From Phycisphaerales bacterium (lineage in GTDB: Bacteria > Planctomycetota > Phycisphaerae > Phycisphaerales > SM1A02), in the NCBI GenBank assembly GCA_029247205.1, contig JAQWLT010000069.1, positions 1 to 42,321 on the forward strand: a stretch of DNA of 42,321 nucleotides, read 5' to 3'. Shown in pieces: positions 32,693-41,770 of the stretch. The position numbers and the translations under genes are program-made. The notes under the pieces were generated by a model. That model saw only the letters and a list, made by a program, of their open reading frames with translations, made no database searches and was not told the origin of the DNA. Every line of letters begins with the position of its first letter. Position 1 is the stretch's first letter.

Positions 32693-33772
32693 ATGCGGCT
32701 CAGAATGAGACGATCCCAATGTCCCCCGATTGCCGTTGATCTCGGGGCTCGGGAGCTACGGTTTCTCCAACTTGACCAGGCCGGCACATCGATCTCAGCT
32801 GCCGCTGCGCATCCACTTCCGCAAGGAAACTTTGACATTGAAACCCACCTTGCTGCAGCAAGCGATGCCGTCGCTGCCATGGCATCGAACCCCATGTGGT
32901 TCGGCCGGCGGCTCGTTGTCGCGTTGCCCGCACCGATCGTCACAATGACCCATCTGAAACTTGAGCAGGGCGAAGACCTCGACACGGCCGTACAAACGCG
33001 GCTTCAGGACGTCGGTCAAGATCCGCTCGTTCGCACAATTGACGTGTCATGTCCGACCAAACGCACGCGTGGCGTGTTGTGCATTGCCATGCCTCGTGAA
33101 GTCGTGCTTCGATATGTCGCCATGCTGCACCAGTATCGATACGACATCACGGGCGTCTTCGCACCAGCGAGCACACTCCTTCGGGCCTTCCGTCATGTCA
33201 ACCGCCGAGACGGAGACGCTGATACTGCCACCATGTATCTCGACCTCGCTGGCACCGAATGCACAGTTGCAATCGGCCATGGCTCGCAGCTGGTTGCTGC
33301 TCGTTGCATTACCACCTCGCCACTGAATTCATCCGCAGAGAAAAAGATGGCTGCGCAACCCGCTCCAACACCTGTGGCAGCTGAGTGTTTCAATAGTGAC
33401 ATCATGACCACCATCAATCGCCGGGTAGACCAAGGATCGACTTCACTGCCTTCCGTACCCCATGCAACAACCACACACAATGCGCCGAGAGAATTGTGTG
33501 ATGAACTTCGTATGTGTGTACGGCACTATCAGGGCTTGTTCCATGAGGTTCCGGTCAAACGCTTGGTGTTTACGGGGGATGGCGCCATGGCAGACGGCCC
33601 GTGCCGTGAAATCGCTCGCAATCTTGGGCTTTCAGCCCAAATCGGCGACCCGCTTGCTCGCTGGGATGCCAGTACCACCAACGTCGCTGCAACAGACTGG
33701 AATCTCCAACTCCGCCCGCAGTGGACGATCGCCGCCGGACTCGCGGCCCATGACCAGGAGGCTGATGCATGA
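32693..33772 (+). CDS. pilM: PilM-like actin-fold assembly protein
   Basis: 359-residue cytoplasmic protein of the PilM/FtsA-like type (actin fold) that begins a type IV pilus or type II secretion-like operon. It starts at ATG 32693 after GGGAGG, a strong ribosome site. Landmarks: VDLGARELRFLQL (phosphate loop area), LVVALPAPIVTMTHLKL, ASTLLRAFRHVNRR, MYLDLAGTECTVAIG, the glycine-rich LVFTGDGAM. A low-complexity insertion around residues 215-260 is longer than in typical PilM. The stop overlaps the next start as ATGA. In the pilus machine PilM binds the N-terminus of PilN. Confidence 0.82.
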   Translation: MRLRMRRSQCPPIAVDLGARELRFLQLDQAGTSISAAAAHPLPQGNFDIETHLAAASDAVAAMASNPMWFGRRLVVALPAPIVTMTHLKLEQGEDLDTAVQTRLQDVGQDPLVRTIDVSCPTKRTRGVLCIAMPREVVLRYVAMLHQYRYDITGVFAPASTLLRAFRHVNRRDGDADTATMYLDLAGTECTVAIGHGSQLVAARCITTSPLNSSAEKKMAAQPAPTPVAAECFNSDIMTTINRRVDQGSTSLPSVPHATTTHNAPRELCDELRMCVRHYQGLFHEVPVKRLVFTGDGAMADGPCREIARNLGLSAQIGDPLARWDASTTNVAATDWNLQLRPQWTIAAGLAAHDQEADA

Positions 33773-34485
33773 GCAGGCCCACCGATGACTTCCTACCTCA
33801 TGAATACATCGAGCATCAGCAAGATCGGCGCATGCACTTTGCAGCCATCGTGCTATTTATCATCGTGCTCTCTGGTGTTGCAGGTGCGTTCTTTGTCACC
33901 CGTGCCGATTGGCACCACATCCACAAAATCCATGACCAGATTGCGATTCGCTACGAAGAAGCTGCAGACCAGGTGCGGACGCTCTCAGCACTTGAAGAAC
34001 GACAAGCCAAGATTGCAGAGCGGGCAGAACTTGCCGCCAGCCTCATCGACCGCCTCCCACGTTCGGTGCTGCTTGCACAGCTCATTGAACGTATGCCTGA
34101 AGAGCTTGGATTGCTCGAATTTGAACTGGTTTCTCACCAGTTATCCAACGCCACCGAACGAGATGCCAATGCCCCAGCAAATCGACCCACCAGAGCACCC
34201 ACTGCCGCTGAGGCCACTGCCGATCCTCGTCAAGTCGCGCCACGCTGGCGAACTGCTATTTCGTTACTTGGCTTTGCACCAACCGATATCCATGTATCTG
34301 CATTTCTCTCTGCACTCAATCAGCACCCACTGCTTGAAGACGTCCGATTGGATTTCTCAGAAGAAACTGATCTGAATGATCTTCCGGTTCGTCAATTCCG
34401 CATTCAGGCCACCATCGGCCCCGACGCTGACTGCCGCACACGAGTACCACCGCAAACGGCTGCGGCGGGAGATCCAAATTCATGA
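33769..34485 (+). CDS. pilN: PilN-like inner-membrane assembly protein
   Basis: 238 residues with a single N-terminal membrane helix (AAIVLFIIVLSGVAGAFFV, about residues 25-43), then a coiled-coil-like stretch (DQIAIRYEEAADQVRTL to AELAASLIDRLP) and a ferredoxin-like periplasmic domain that ends in VRQFRIQATI. This is the layout of PilN, which links cytoplasmic PilM to PilO. The start overlaps pilM and the stop overlaps pilO by four bases each (ATGA). Assignment rests on layout and position. Confidence 0.78.
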   Translation: MSRPTDDFLPHEYIEHQQDRRMHFAAIVLFIIVLSGVAGAFFVTRADWHHIHKIHDQIAIRYEEAADQVRTLSALEERQAKIAERAELAASLIDRLPRSVLLAQLIERMPEELGLLEFELVSHQLSNATERDANAPANRPTRAPTAAEATADPRQVAPRWRTAISLLGFAPTDIHVSAFLSALNQHPLLEDVRLDFSEETDLNDLPVRQFRIQATIGPDADCRTRVPPQTAAAGDPNS

Positions 34486-35072
34486 ATTCCAACTTCCGCC
34501 AAGTCGTCTTCTTTGTCATCCTGCTCGGCACCCCGTTGACAGCCTGGTACACGATTTTCCGCCCACAAAATGCTGAGATTGCCACAGCCATGGAAGACAT
34601 TGCCTCCCGTCAGCGGCAACTAGACCGTATCTCACAACTGGCCGAACGCATTCCAGATCTAGAATCTGCGCTGACAACGGGAGAGCAACTTGTTCAGCAA
34701 GTTGAAGCACAACTGCCTCGCAGGCGGGACGTTGAAGGCGTGCTTGAAAACATCTGGCAGATGGCCGATCGCAACGGCATGCAGGTTCGATCAGTAAAAA
34801 CGCGTGCCGCCGTCCCATCGTCGGTCTATATGGAACTGCCCCTTGAGGTCACCATGGACGGCCCATTCAAGGGTTTCTATCGCTTTCTACTTGAACTCGA
34901 ATCCCTCCCGCGAATTACCCGCGTTTCTGAGTTGGCGATTCAGGAGTCGGGACTCAAGGTGCGAGGGCCGAGCATTGATCTTCCGCCAGGATCAGTTGCA
35001 ACACAGTTCATCTTGAGCATTTACTTCGCCGACGCAGTTCCCACGATCATGACCGCAGGAGCAGGCAAATGA
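34482..35072 (+). CDS. pilO: PilO-like inner-membrane assembly protein
   Basis: 196 residues: a short cytoplasmic start, a membrane helix (VVFFVILLGTPLTAWYTIF), a coiled coil (about residues 32-75, ASRQRQLDRISQLAERIPDL) and a ferredoxin-like domain with the PilO motif VTMDGPFKGFYRFLLELESL. It pairs with PilN in the periplasm. ATGA overlaps link it to the genes on both sides. Confidence 0.88.
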   Translation: MNSNFRQVVFFVILLGTPLTAWYTIFRPQNAEIATAMEDIASRQRQLDRISQLAERIPDLESALTTGEQLVQQVEAQLPRRRDVEGVLENIWQMADRNGMQVRSVKTRAAVPSSVYMELPLEVTMDGPFKGFYRFLLELESLPRITRVSELAIQESGLKVRGPSIDLPPGSVATQFILSIYFADAVPTIMTAGAGK

Positions 35073-35707
35073 ACTGGACAGACCAATATGACACTGGCGG
35101 TGAATCCACCGATGTGTTTCAGCCCTCTGCCACTCCATTCTCTCAGCAACGACGAAAGCGGTTCGTCGTCTTGTCTCTGCTCCTCGGTGGCGGATTTATT
35201 GCAATTATTGGCATGCGAACGATTTCAGATGGGCCAGCATCCGCAAGTGCGGGCACCGACGCTGAAGTTGCAATCAGTCGCTATCTCGCTCCCGCACCGA
35301 CAGCCGAAGAAACCTCCGGTGCTGAGGATCCACTTGCAGTACTTGCGAGTTTCGGCGCACCGGCCACATCCGTAGCGGTTGAGGAACTGCGAAGCAACCC
35401 ATTTATGATCCCCGGCCGAAACTCTGGTAGGCCAATTCAGCTTGCGCCGGTGCGCATGGATCAGGATCGCAATGATCGTATGATCCAAATGCAGATGACT
35501 GTCGAGGCCATGCGAGTATCTATGGTCCTAGAGGGTCGGCACAGTGTGGCGATTGTCGGCGGGGTCAGTCTGTCAATTGACAAGCCAGTTGAGTACGAGC
35601 CCGATCTGGTGCTGCAACTCGTCGCGATCAATGAACGCGGCATTATGGTCACCGCCACTGATCCTCTACTCGAGGCCAGCATAGAGATACGGCTCTCGCG
35701 CCCCTAA
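35069..35707 (+). CDS. PilP/GspC-like membrane protein (by position and shape)
   Basis: 212 residues with one membrane helix near the N-terminus (FVVLSLLLGGGFIAIIGM), a proline/alanine-rich linker, a motif EELRSNPFMIPG and a C-terminal beta domain (MSMVLEGRHSVAIVGGVSLS, YEPDLVLQLVAINERGIMV). This is the shape of PilP or GspC homology-region proteins that join the inner-membrane complex to the secretin. Sequence identity to PilP is not evident, and no PilP lipobox is present. It overlaps pilO by four bases and precedes pilB by 11 bases. Confidence 0.65.
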   Translation: MNWTDQYDTGGESTDVFQPSATPFSQQRRKRFVVLSLLLGGGFIAIIGMRTISDGPASASAGTDAEVAISRYLAPAPTAEETSGAEDPLAVLASFGAPATSVAVEELRSNPFMIPGRNSGRPIQLAPVRMDQDRNDRMIQMQMTVEAMRVSMVLEGRHSVAIVGGVSLSIDKPVEYEPDLVLQLVAINERGIMVTATDPLLEASIEIRLSRP

Positions 35708-35718
35708 GAGAATTGCCC

Positions 35719-37500
35719 ATGAAGCACCCCAACACCACGTCTTCAAACGACTCCTCTGTTGTACGAGCGACCACACATGACTTGTGGTCTCCACAGGATG
35801 GCGACAACACAACGTCATTTGAACTCGGCGCTGCGCTCATTGCGAGAAACCTTGTGCCTCGCGAAAAGATTGACGCCGCACGCCGCGTCCACCAGCAAAC
35901 GCCACGAGCGTCCTTTCATGACGTTCTGCTCGATATGGGCGCCAATGAATCTGTGGTAATGCACACACTTGCAGCCGGGGCTGATCTCGAATTCGTAACG
36001 CCGACCAAAGACTGCATCGACTTGGAAACACTGACCCAGCTTGGCTTGGATTACTGTAAGGCTCGCCGAATTGTGCCCCTCCTGAGCGAGGACACTCGCA
36101 AAACAATTGCAACCGCCGATATACACGATATTGCCACCATCGATGAAGTTCGCATCGAACTTGGTAGTTGCGTTGTGCGGCAAGTAGTGTGTGGACCTTC
36201 TGCTATCGCAGCTCTTCTTGAATCAGCCGAACCACAAGCCGCTGAAGACATCGACTTACAACAGCTCCTTGCTGACGCGGCTGAAGCTGACGTCGAAATC
36301 ATAGAAGGAAGCGATGAGGATGAGGTTGATGATGGGAGCTCATCTCCGGTCGTTCGTTATGTCAATCATATTATTCAAACTGCGGTGCGAGAAGGTGCTT
36401 CTGACATCCACATCGAACCATCCGAGTCGGCTGTCAAAGTTCGCTTTCGCATTGATGGTGTGATGTATGAGACTATGAACCCCCCGCGAAAGATGTTTGC
36501 GTCCATTACCAGCCGCATCAAAATCATGGCATCGTTGGACATCGCCGAACGGCGTCTGCCACAAGACGGGCGCATTCGCGTACAGGTTCACGGACGACCA
36601 CTTGACCTTCGCATCTCCACCGCTCCAACTCCACATGGCGAAAAAACTGTCATGCGACTACTCGACAATCGATCCATTCAAGTACCCCTCGATGACCTTG
36701 GTTTCTCGCCTGAGAACCTTGCCACCTGGCGATCAGAAATTGCCAAACCACATGGCATTCTCCTTGTCACCGGACCAACGGGCTCAGGTAAAACCACCAC
36801 ACTCTATGCATCGATCCAAGAACTTGATCTCCAACGGCTCAATATTTCGACCGTCGAAGACCCGGTTGAATATCAGGTTCGCGGCATCACCCAGATGCAG
36901 ACGCATGACCGCATTGGTCTCACATTTGGATCTGCCCTTCGAACAATGCTTCGGCAGGACCCGGACGTCATCATGGTCGGTGAGATTCGAGATCAAGAAA
37001 CTGCTACCACGGCGATTCAAGCAGCGCTCACCGGCCACTTAGTCCTCTCGACTTTGCATACCAACGATGCTCCTTCGTCGATTACTCGTCTGATCAATAT
37101 TGGTATCGAACCCTTTCTCGTCTCAGGCGCAGTCAATGCCGTGCTCGCACAGCGACTGATGCGCAGTGTGTGCAAGAAGTGCGCGACAGACATCCCGGTC
37201 AGCGCCGAATCTACGGCCATCTTGCAGCGGCACGGCATGGAAATTGACACGATGCGGCAAGGTGCTGGGTGCGAACACTGCAGACAAACCGGCCTCTCTG
37301 GACGACTTGGTATTCACGAAATGCTGCAGGTCGATGACGCATTGCGGGATCAAATTGCATCCAATCCTTCAGTCAATGGTCTCCGAACACACTGCTGTGA
37401 TGCTGGGATGCGAACGCTCCGCCAGGACGCCATGCAGAAAATGGCTGATGGCCGCACCACACTCTCTGAAGTGTTACGCGTAACCGCCGACAATGGCTAG
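35719..37500 (+). CDS. pilB: Type IV pilus/type II secretion assembly ATPase (PilB/GspE)
   Basis: 593-residue AAA-type ATPase that drives pilin polymerisation or pseudopilus extension. An N-terminal MshEN-like region (about residues 30-190) leads into an acidic linker (EDIDLQQLLADAAEADVE). The nucleotide domain has Walker A GPTGSGKTTT, an Asp box VEDPVEYQ, Walker B DVIMVGEIRD and a His box LVLSTLHTND. A zinc-type four-Cys motif CKKC...CEHC is present. ATG 35719 is preceded by AAGAG; an upstream TTG at 35713 is unlikely. It ends the pilus operon, and its stop overlaps the convergent DUF456 stop. No pilC or prepilin peptidase is in the window. Confidence 0.95.
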   Translation: MKHPNTTSSNDSSVVRATTHDLWSPQDGDNTTSFELGAALIARNLVPREKIDAARRVHQQTPRASFHDVLLDMGANESVVMHTLAAGADLEFVTPTKDCIDLETLTQLGLDYCKARRIVPLLSEDTRKTIATADIHDIATIDEVRIELGSCVVRQVVCGPSAIAALLESAEPQAAEDIDLQQLLADAAEADVEIIEGSDEDEVDDGSSSPVVRYVNHIIQTAVREGASDIHIEPSESAVKVRFRIDGVMYETMNPPRKMFASITSRIKIMASLDIAERRLPQDGRIRVQVHGRPLDLRISTAPTPHGEKTVMRLLDNRSIQVPLDDLGFSPENLATWRSEIAKPHGILLVTGPTGSGKTTTLYASIQELDLQRLNISTVEDPVEYQVRGITQMQTHDRIGLTFGSALRTMLRQDPDVIMVGEIRDQETATTAIQAALTGHLVLSTLHTNDAPSSITRLINIGIEPFLVSGAVNAVLAQRLMRSVCKKCATDIPVSAESTAILQRHGMEIDTMRQGAGCEHCRQTGLSGRLGIHEMLQVDDALRDQIASNPSVNGLRTHCCDAGMRTLRQDAMQKMADGRTTLSEVLRVTADNG

Positions 37501-38042
37501 CGAATGACCAAGCCCGCGATCAGCACCAGCCACACCGCTACGGCAATGGCCGACTTGAAGACCGTCCCAGCGGCGCGGCCAGCGGCTGCGCCTGCTGCTG
37601 GCGCCACTGACGCTCGAACGGTCTGAGCATGCGCTCCGGTGATCTCTCCCAACAGTGCGCCAGCAAATGCGCCAACGATAGCGCCGATGAAGGTTCCAAG
37701 AATTGGGATTGGAATCATGAAGGTTCCAAGAAGTGCGCCGACCATCCCGCCAATGAAGCCGCCCCACATACTGCGGCGACCACCTCCGCCCACTTTTGCC
37801 CCGGCGGCACCAGAGACAGCCTCGAGAATCTCACCGATAATCGCCAGTGCGACCGCAATGCCAATCGCCCACCAGCCGGGAGTGGCGTCTTCGCCGTGAA
37901 TCCAAGCAACATCAGCAAGTTGTACAAGCACTCCGAGACCGATCATGATCCACACGCCAGGAAGTTGCATGATCACAAGCAACAAGCAGCCAGCCCCAAG
38001 CAAGGCAAAGATCGCAGTGAATGTCCAGTGCAGCCACATCAT
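37497..38042 (-). CDS. DUF456 glycine-zipper membrane protein
   Basis: 181-residue membrane protein. There are two to three N-terminal helices (LHWTFTAIFALLGAGCLLLV and beyond) and then a Gly-rich central region (GGFIGGMVGALLGTFMIPIP, GAIVGAFAGALLGEI) typical of the DUF456 family. The C-terminal helix AIAVAVWLVLIAGLVI ends the protein. The function of DUF456 is not established. ATG 38042 overlaps the nitroreductase stop by four bases (ATGA), so the two are co-translated. The 3' end overlaps pilB by four bases. Confidence 0.88.
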   Translation of the reverse strand: MMWLHWTFTAIFALLGAGCLLLVIMQLPGVWIMIGLGVLVQLADVAWIHGEDATPGWWAIGIAVALAIIGEILEAVSGAAGAKVGGGGRRSMWGGFIGGMVGALLGTFMIPIPILGTFIGAIVGAFAGALLGEITGAHAQTVRASVAPAAGAAAGRAAGTVFKSAIAVAVWLVLIAGLVIR

Positions 38043-38728
38043 GTTGATTGATCCTCATCATGTTGGTGAACCACCATGATCTCTTTCAGTGGCTTTCTCT
38101 CAATGTCAGGTACTAAGCATGCTTCCGCCGGCCATCCAATTGGAATAAGCACATATGGCCGCTCATACTCCGGTCGGCCAAGCACCTCACGCAAGAATCC
38201 CATCGGACTTGGAGTGTGTGTCAGTGTCGCGAGACCAGCGTGCTGCGCTGCTGCAAGCAGCATGCCGGTTGCGATGCCAACTGATTCATTCACGTAATAC
38301 ACGCGTTCGCTTACTGCATTTGCTCTGTCGTCCCGCATGAGTTTGAAGACCACAATTAACCATGGGGCCTCTTCTAAGAATGGTTTCTCGGGACCGGTTT
38401 GAAGTGGCGCAAGATCTTCCAGCCAATCGCTTGAAGCTCGATGCTCGTAGAACGCGCGTTCTTCATTCTCTGCAGCTTCGCGAATGCGACGTTTGGTCGC
38501 TTGATCCCCCACTACGACAAATCGCCATGGCTGCTTATTGGCGCCACTCGGCGCAGTGCCGGCCGCTGCGATAATCGAATCGATGATTGCGAGATCTACA
38601 GGCTTTGTTGAGAAGTGCCTGATGGATCGCCGCTGTGCAAGTACATCACGGAATGCCTCGACAGCTTCCAATGGATCGCCATCGGGCTGAATGGGCTCAA
38701 ACGGAATAAATGGTGGGGAGTTTGACAT
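38039..38728 (-). CDS. Nitroreductase-family flavoprotein (iodotyrosine deiodinase-like)
   Basis: 229-residue FMN-binding reductase from ATG 38728. Family marks: RRSIRHFSTKPVD (Arg phosphate contact), GTAPSGANKQPWRF, the internal NESVGIATGMLLAAAQHAGL, PSPMGFLREVLGRPEYERP and the closing LIPIGWPAEACLVP. The closing section and the SGANKQPW motif resemble the iodotyrosine deiodinase/BluB branch rather than oxygen-insensitive nitroreductases, but substrate is not known. The frame opens further upstream, but that part is antisense to the exported-protein gene. The stop overlaps DUF456 as ATGA. Confidence 0.88.
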   Translation of the reverse strand: MSNSPPFIPFEPIQPDGDPLEAVEAFRDVLAQRRSIRHFSTKPVDLAIIDSIIAAAGTAPSGANKQPWRFVVVGDQATKRRIREAAENEERAFYEHRASSDWLEDLAPLQTGPEKPFLEEAPWLIVVFKLMRDDRANAVSERVYYVNESVGIATGMLLAAAQHAGLATLTHTPSPMGFLREVLGRPEYERPYVLIPIGWPAEACLVPDIERKPLKEIMVVHQHDEDQST

Positions 38729-38792
38729 CGACGAGTCCAAAGTTGCACAATACCCACTCCCCCCATGACAGGCCATTCTTGGAGCCCCTCTC

Positions 38793-40673
38793 ATGTTGAT
38801 GCTACTTTTCACCTGCCTTGCGTGCTCGATCGCCACGCCGAACGCCGCAGCTGTGTACACCGAGTTGACGGACCTCTCCAGTGCAGCGTCCATCTCACGT
38901 AGCCAGAGCGACGATGACACGCTGAACTGGATTGCCCTCTGCATCGAACGAGGCGCCCCGTTAGACGATCGCTTGCTCGCCTTTTTTTACGACTCCCAGC
39001 AGGAGATGCTCGCGCTCACCCGCCGCGCCGCGGACATCGAGCACTGCGACTTTGAACTTCCGCTGAAAGAGGAGGGCTTCGATGTCCTACTGCCGCACTT
39101 AAGCGGCATGATGGCTGGGGCTCGGGTGCTGGTGGACGCTGCATACGCCGACCAAGTCGGAGGGTCGCCAGAGTTGATGGTCGGGCATGTCGAAACCTTG
39201 TTGCAAATGGGCCGACATCTGGTCAGCAGCGATCAGACGATCATTGCGAGCATGGTCTCCATTCGCCTGGCTCGCATGGCTGAAAGCGTTGTCCAGTCAG
39301 CGATGGATCGAGGCGAGATCGACCCGGCCATGGCAGCACCACTCGCACGGGCAATGAACTTCACGGCGACCCCTGATCCCTTTGGACTGCGAGCGGGGTT
39401 AGCGATGGAACGGGTGGTCGGAACCGAGTGGTTTCCCAGAACCATCGGACTGAATAATTCAGACCTTGACCCAGAGAAGCCCCTCCCCAGCAAAGAAATC
39501 CGCCGCGTGCAAGAGATGTTTGCAATGGTGGAAAGCGTCTCCAATAACAGCAATCAGATCCCTGGCTGGAATTCGCCCACGGTCGGTGAATTGCGAGCGG
39601 CCGTGGATCAACTGGACTCGGTCTTCGCCCGCATGCTCGCGGCCATGGACGACCCCAACGTCACCCGGCGTCTCAAGACGCTCGAGTCCATTAGTACGCA
39701 GGTAGACATGGGCGAACACGGCATGTTGGCGAGCCTGTTCGTACCGGGCCTGCCCCCCGCTGTAGAACAACAGGACACAGCACTGGCGGACTTCGCCCGG
39801 TGCCAAGCACAGTTGCAGTCGATCGCGGATGGTGAGCCGGTGGCGCACTTTGCCAATGCGGGTGATCTGTGGATGAGGGCTGGGCGACTGGCCGAGCCGT
39901 TTGGCGGCATCTGGATCGACTCGCCGGACGACGCCGTTGCGATTGATGCATTGCTATCGCAATCACGCCATGCCAAGCGTCGCGTGTATCCATCGCCCTG
40001 GGAGGACTACCTCGAAGCGACGATCACTTGGTGGCTTCCAGGGCAGGTCGCACTCTTGGACGGGCTCATGCGCCGCATCGACGTGGCCATCTCAAGCGGT
40101 AACGCCAGTCAAGCGGTCGCGGATATGGAGGTCGCACTGCTGATGATCGCGGCACTCTGCGAGGATCCTCGGATTGCCACGTCCCTTGCAGCGGTGGACG
40201 CACTGGGACGCATCGCGCCGCTGGTGCAGCGATTTGCGGCCACGCCTGCCGCAGACGAGGCGGCCCGACGTACATTGATTCAACTTATTCGGGCAGTACC
40301 CACCCGCGACCCTGCCGGCCTGCAGCGGGCCGCGTTGGCCACTCGGGATCGGCTGCAGGACCACCTATCCGGGTGGTACAAGCACACGAATGCAGCGGCA
40401 CCCGCCGAGGACGAGGCCCTGCTGAGCTGCATCGCCTGGCTACGTGGCTGGGCGAGCGCGCATACTCCTCCGCTGCACGTTGTCCCAAGCGGAGCCACGA
40501 TCAATATCCAATCGCTCGACACTGATACCACGCGTGCTTGGTACGAACTCGGCGTTGATTCCTCGCCGCCTCTGGGCTTTCCTGATCTTCCCGCCACCAC
40601 CATCGCCGCGGCCGCCACAACGCATGCCGACACAATCCAGCGAATGCGCGCAGCGTTGCAGCATGGTCAATGA
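38793..40673 (+). CDS. Large exported protein of unknown function
   Basis: 626 residues beginning with a signal sequence (MLMLLFTCLACSIATPNAAA). The remainder is mainly helical and acidic-amphipathic with no motif I recognise; segments like LLQMGRHLVSSDQTIIASMV and LARMAESVVQSAMDRGEIDP suggest a helical-repeat fold. Two halves (about residues 40-350 and 380-600) are of similar character but I cannot align them convincingly. It is GC-rich like the core genome and is the last core-like gene before the AT-richer right end. Divergent from the nitroreductase gene by 64 bases. Confidence 0.75.
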   Translation: MLMLLFTCLACSIATPNAAAVYTELTDLSSAASISRSQSDDDTLNWIALCIERGAPLDDRLLAFFYDSQQEMLALTRRAADIEHCDFELPLKEEGFDVLLPHLSGMMAGARVLVDAAYADQVGGSPELMVGHVETLLQMGRHLVSSDQTIIASMVSIRLARMAESVVQSAMDRGEIDPAMAAPLARAMNFTATPDPFGLRAGLAMERVVGTEWFPRTIGLNNSDLDPEKPLPSKEIRRVQEMFAMVESVSNNSNQIPGWNSPTVGELRAAVDQLDSVFARMLAAMDDPNVTRRLKTLESISTQVDMGEHGMLASLFVPGLPPAVEQQDTALADFARCQAQLQSIADGEPVAHFANAGDLWMRAGRLAEPFGGIWIDSPDDAVAIDALLSQSRHAKRRVYPSPWEDYLEATITWWLPGQVALLDGLMRRIDVAISSGNASQAVADMEVALLMIAALCEDPRIATSLAAVDALGRIAPLVQRFAATPAADEAARRTLIQLIRAVPTRDPAGLQRAALATRDRLQDHLSGWYKHTNAAAPAEDEALLSCIAWLRGWASAHTPPLHVVPSGATINIQSLDTDTTRAWYELGVDSSPPLGFPDLPATTIAAAATTHADTIQRMRAALQHGQ

Positions 40674-40793
40674 TCAAAGCGTGAGGCAACGCAGGCTACT
40701 GCCTTGCAGTGCTCGCTGAATGCTGCTGCGTAACTGCGTATTGCACTATCTACTGGATAGTGGGTGCCCCGTTTCCAGACCCTTTGGACGCCC

Positions 40794-40830
40794 AGAAAGA
40801 CAACCCAACTGCGATGTGTAGACAAACTGG
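40794..40830 (-). repeat. Hairpin repeat copy A (degenerate)
   Basis: Core CTGCGATGTGTAG, one base from the core of copies B and C, flanked by CAACCCA on the left. Stem pairing is imperfect. It lies 10-46 bases after the stop of the 60-aa minus-strand gene and is followed in that direction by TTGTCTTTCTG, so it may act as that gene's terminator. Confidence 0.6.
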
Positions 40831-40839
40831 ACGAATCTT

Positions 40840-41022
40840 TCAGTCTTTATTCTGCGTCTTTGTGAACGGATTACCAAACCCATAAAAACTGAGATACAGA
40901 AATGCAACCGGCACCCACGTTACAACTTGGCTCGGTTCTCCTACACCAAGTAATTTGCAAATCACGTGAATCAGAACAATAGTTGCGACGGCACACAACG
41001 CAAATGCCATGAAGTATTTCAT
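40840..41022 (-). CDS. Small membrane protein, accessory region
   Basis: 60 residues from ATG 41022, with GGAGG nine bases upstream, a strong start. Two hydrophobic stretches: FMAFALCAVATIVLIHVICK and VVTWVPVAFLYLSFYGFG. The tail is short and polar (TKTQNKD). It is AT-richer than the core genes. It lies between repeat copies A and B. No family recognised. Confidence 0.65.
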   Translation of the reverse strand: MKYFMAFALCAVATIVLIHVICKLLGVGEPSQVVTWVPVAFLYLSFYGFGNPFTKTQNKD

Positions 41023-41080
41023 TCGTTTCGGCCTCCTACACTTCGCATGATGCAGCAAATTGAAACACCACACATTCCCT

Positions 41081-41120
41081 AAAAAAAACACCCCCCTGCG
41101 ATGTGCAGAGAGGTTGTGGG
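41081..41120 (-). repeat. Hairpin repeat copy B; acts as terminator
   Basis: Core CTGCGATGTGCAG. Read on the minus strand it forms a ten-pair stem (two G-U) around ACATC, followed by GTTTTTTTTAGG, a clear U-tract. It sits 14 bases after the stop of the 197-aa gene and so is very probably its terminator. Confidence 0.8.
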
Positions 41121-41133
41121 AGTATTGAACTCA

Positions 41134-41727
41134 TTACTCGGAGGTGGTGACACCGCATTCCAAATGGTGGGAGTGATGACAACTTCCTGGAGGTGAAGAG
41201 GTGGTGTTTACAATACATTCCAGATGATGTGGGTGTTGACAACATAAATCGTCTGATCGTGCTGGGATATTGGATGTAATCCCACCGTTGATAGCAAAGG
41301 TTGTGATAAGACCACTGTCATAGGCAACAGGTGTTAATCCCGGAGTTGTGTCTTGATTGTATCCGAGCAATACAAGAAACCTATCGTGCCCGTTGAAAGT
41401 TGCAACTTGACCCGTTCCGTTACAGTTATTTGAACCAATTGTTACTAGTGTCCCGCCCTTGCTATTAAGAGCACTGACGGATCCATAGTAAACATTATCT
41501 GTTACATCTATTCCTCTATCAAGCAATTGAGAACTCAGTACAACAACTGGGTTCCCATCATCACTGAGAACCTCAAACTTCTTCGCCTGAATCACATCAG
41601 GAACACGCTGAAGACTCGTTGCCGCCAGCAGTCCCCCAACAACAACCACACCAAACACTCCAAAGAGCATTCGCTTGAGTGTGCGAACTTGGTTTTCTAG
41701 TGATTCAATACGAGTGTCGGTAGTCAT
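41134..41727 (-). CDS. Single-pass membrane protein with coiled-coil start and His/Cys-rich tail
   Basis: 197 residues from ATG 41727, with AGGG eight bases upstream. Layout: a short coiled coil (RIESLENQVRTLKRM), a membrane helix (FGVFGVVVVGGLLAATS), then an extracytoplasmic beta-strand region starting AKKFEVLSDDGNPVVVLSS, where DDG and strand spacing suggest repeated strands. The C-terminal 40 residues hold two related His/Cys blocks, CCQHPHHLEC and SCHHSHHLEC, encoded by a DNA duplication. The start of the extracytoplasmic part resembles proteins with an 'xAKxFxVxDDxGxxxxxL' strand pattern that I have seen in other planctomycetes, without a known role. The gene is AT-rich and flanked by repeat copies B and C. 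Confidence 0.65.
   Translation of the reverse strand: MTTDTRIESLENQVRTLKRMLFGVFGVVVVGGLLAATSLQRVPDVIQAKKFEVLSDDGNPVVVLSSQLLDRGIDVTDNVYYGSVSALNSKGGTLVTIGSNNCNGTGQVATFNGHDRFLVLLGYNQDTTPGLTPVAYDSGLITTFAINGGITSNIPARSDDLCCQHPHHLECIVNTTSSPPGSCHHSHHLECGVTTSE
41141..41244 (-). repeat. Imperfect direct duplication encoding the His/Cys tail
   Basis: GAGGTGGTG at 41141 recurs at 41198; CATTC at 41156 recurs at 41216; the units end with TGACAAC near 41183 and 41242. The two units differ by one codon in length and by scattered substitutions. In frame, they give the CxxHPHHLEC and CHHSHHLEC blocks. Confidence 0.6.
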
Positions 41728-41770
41728 TGTGGTGTTCCCTTTGAAAGTGTTTGCCGCAGTGTAATGCCTC

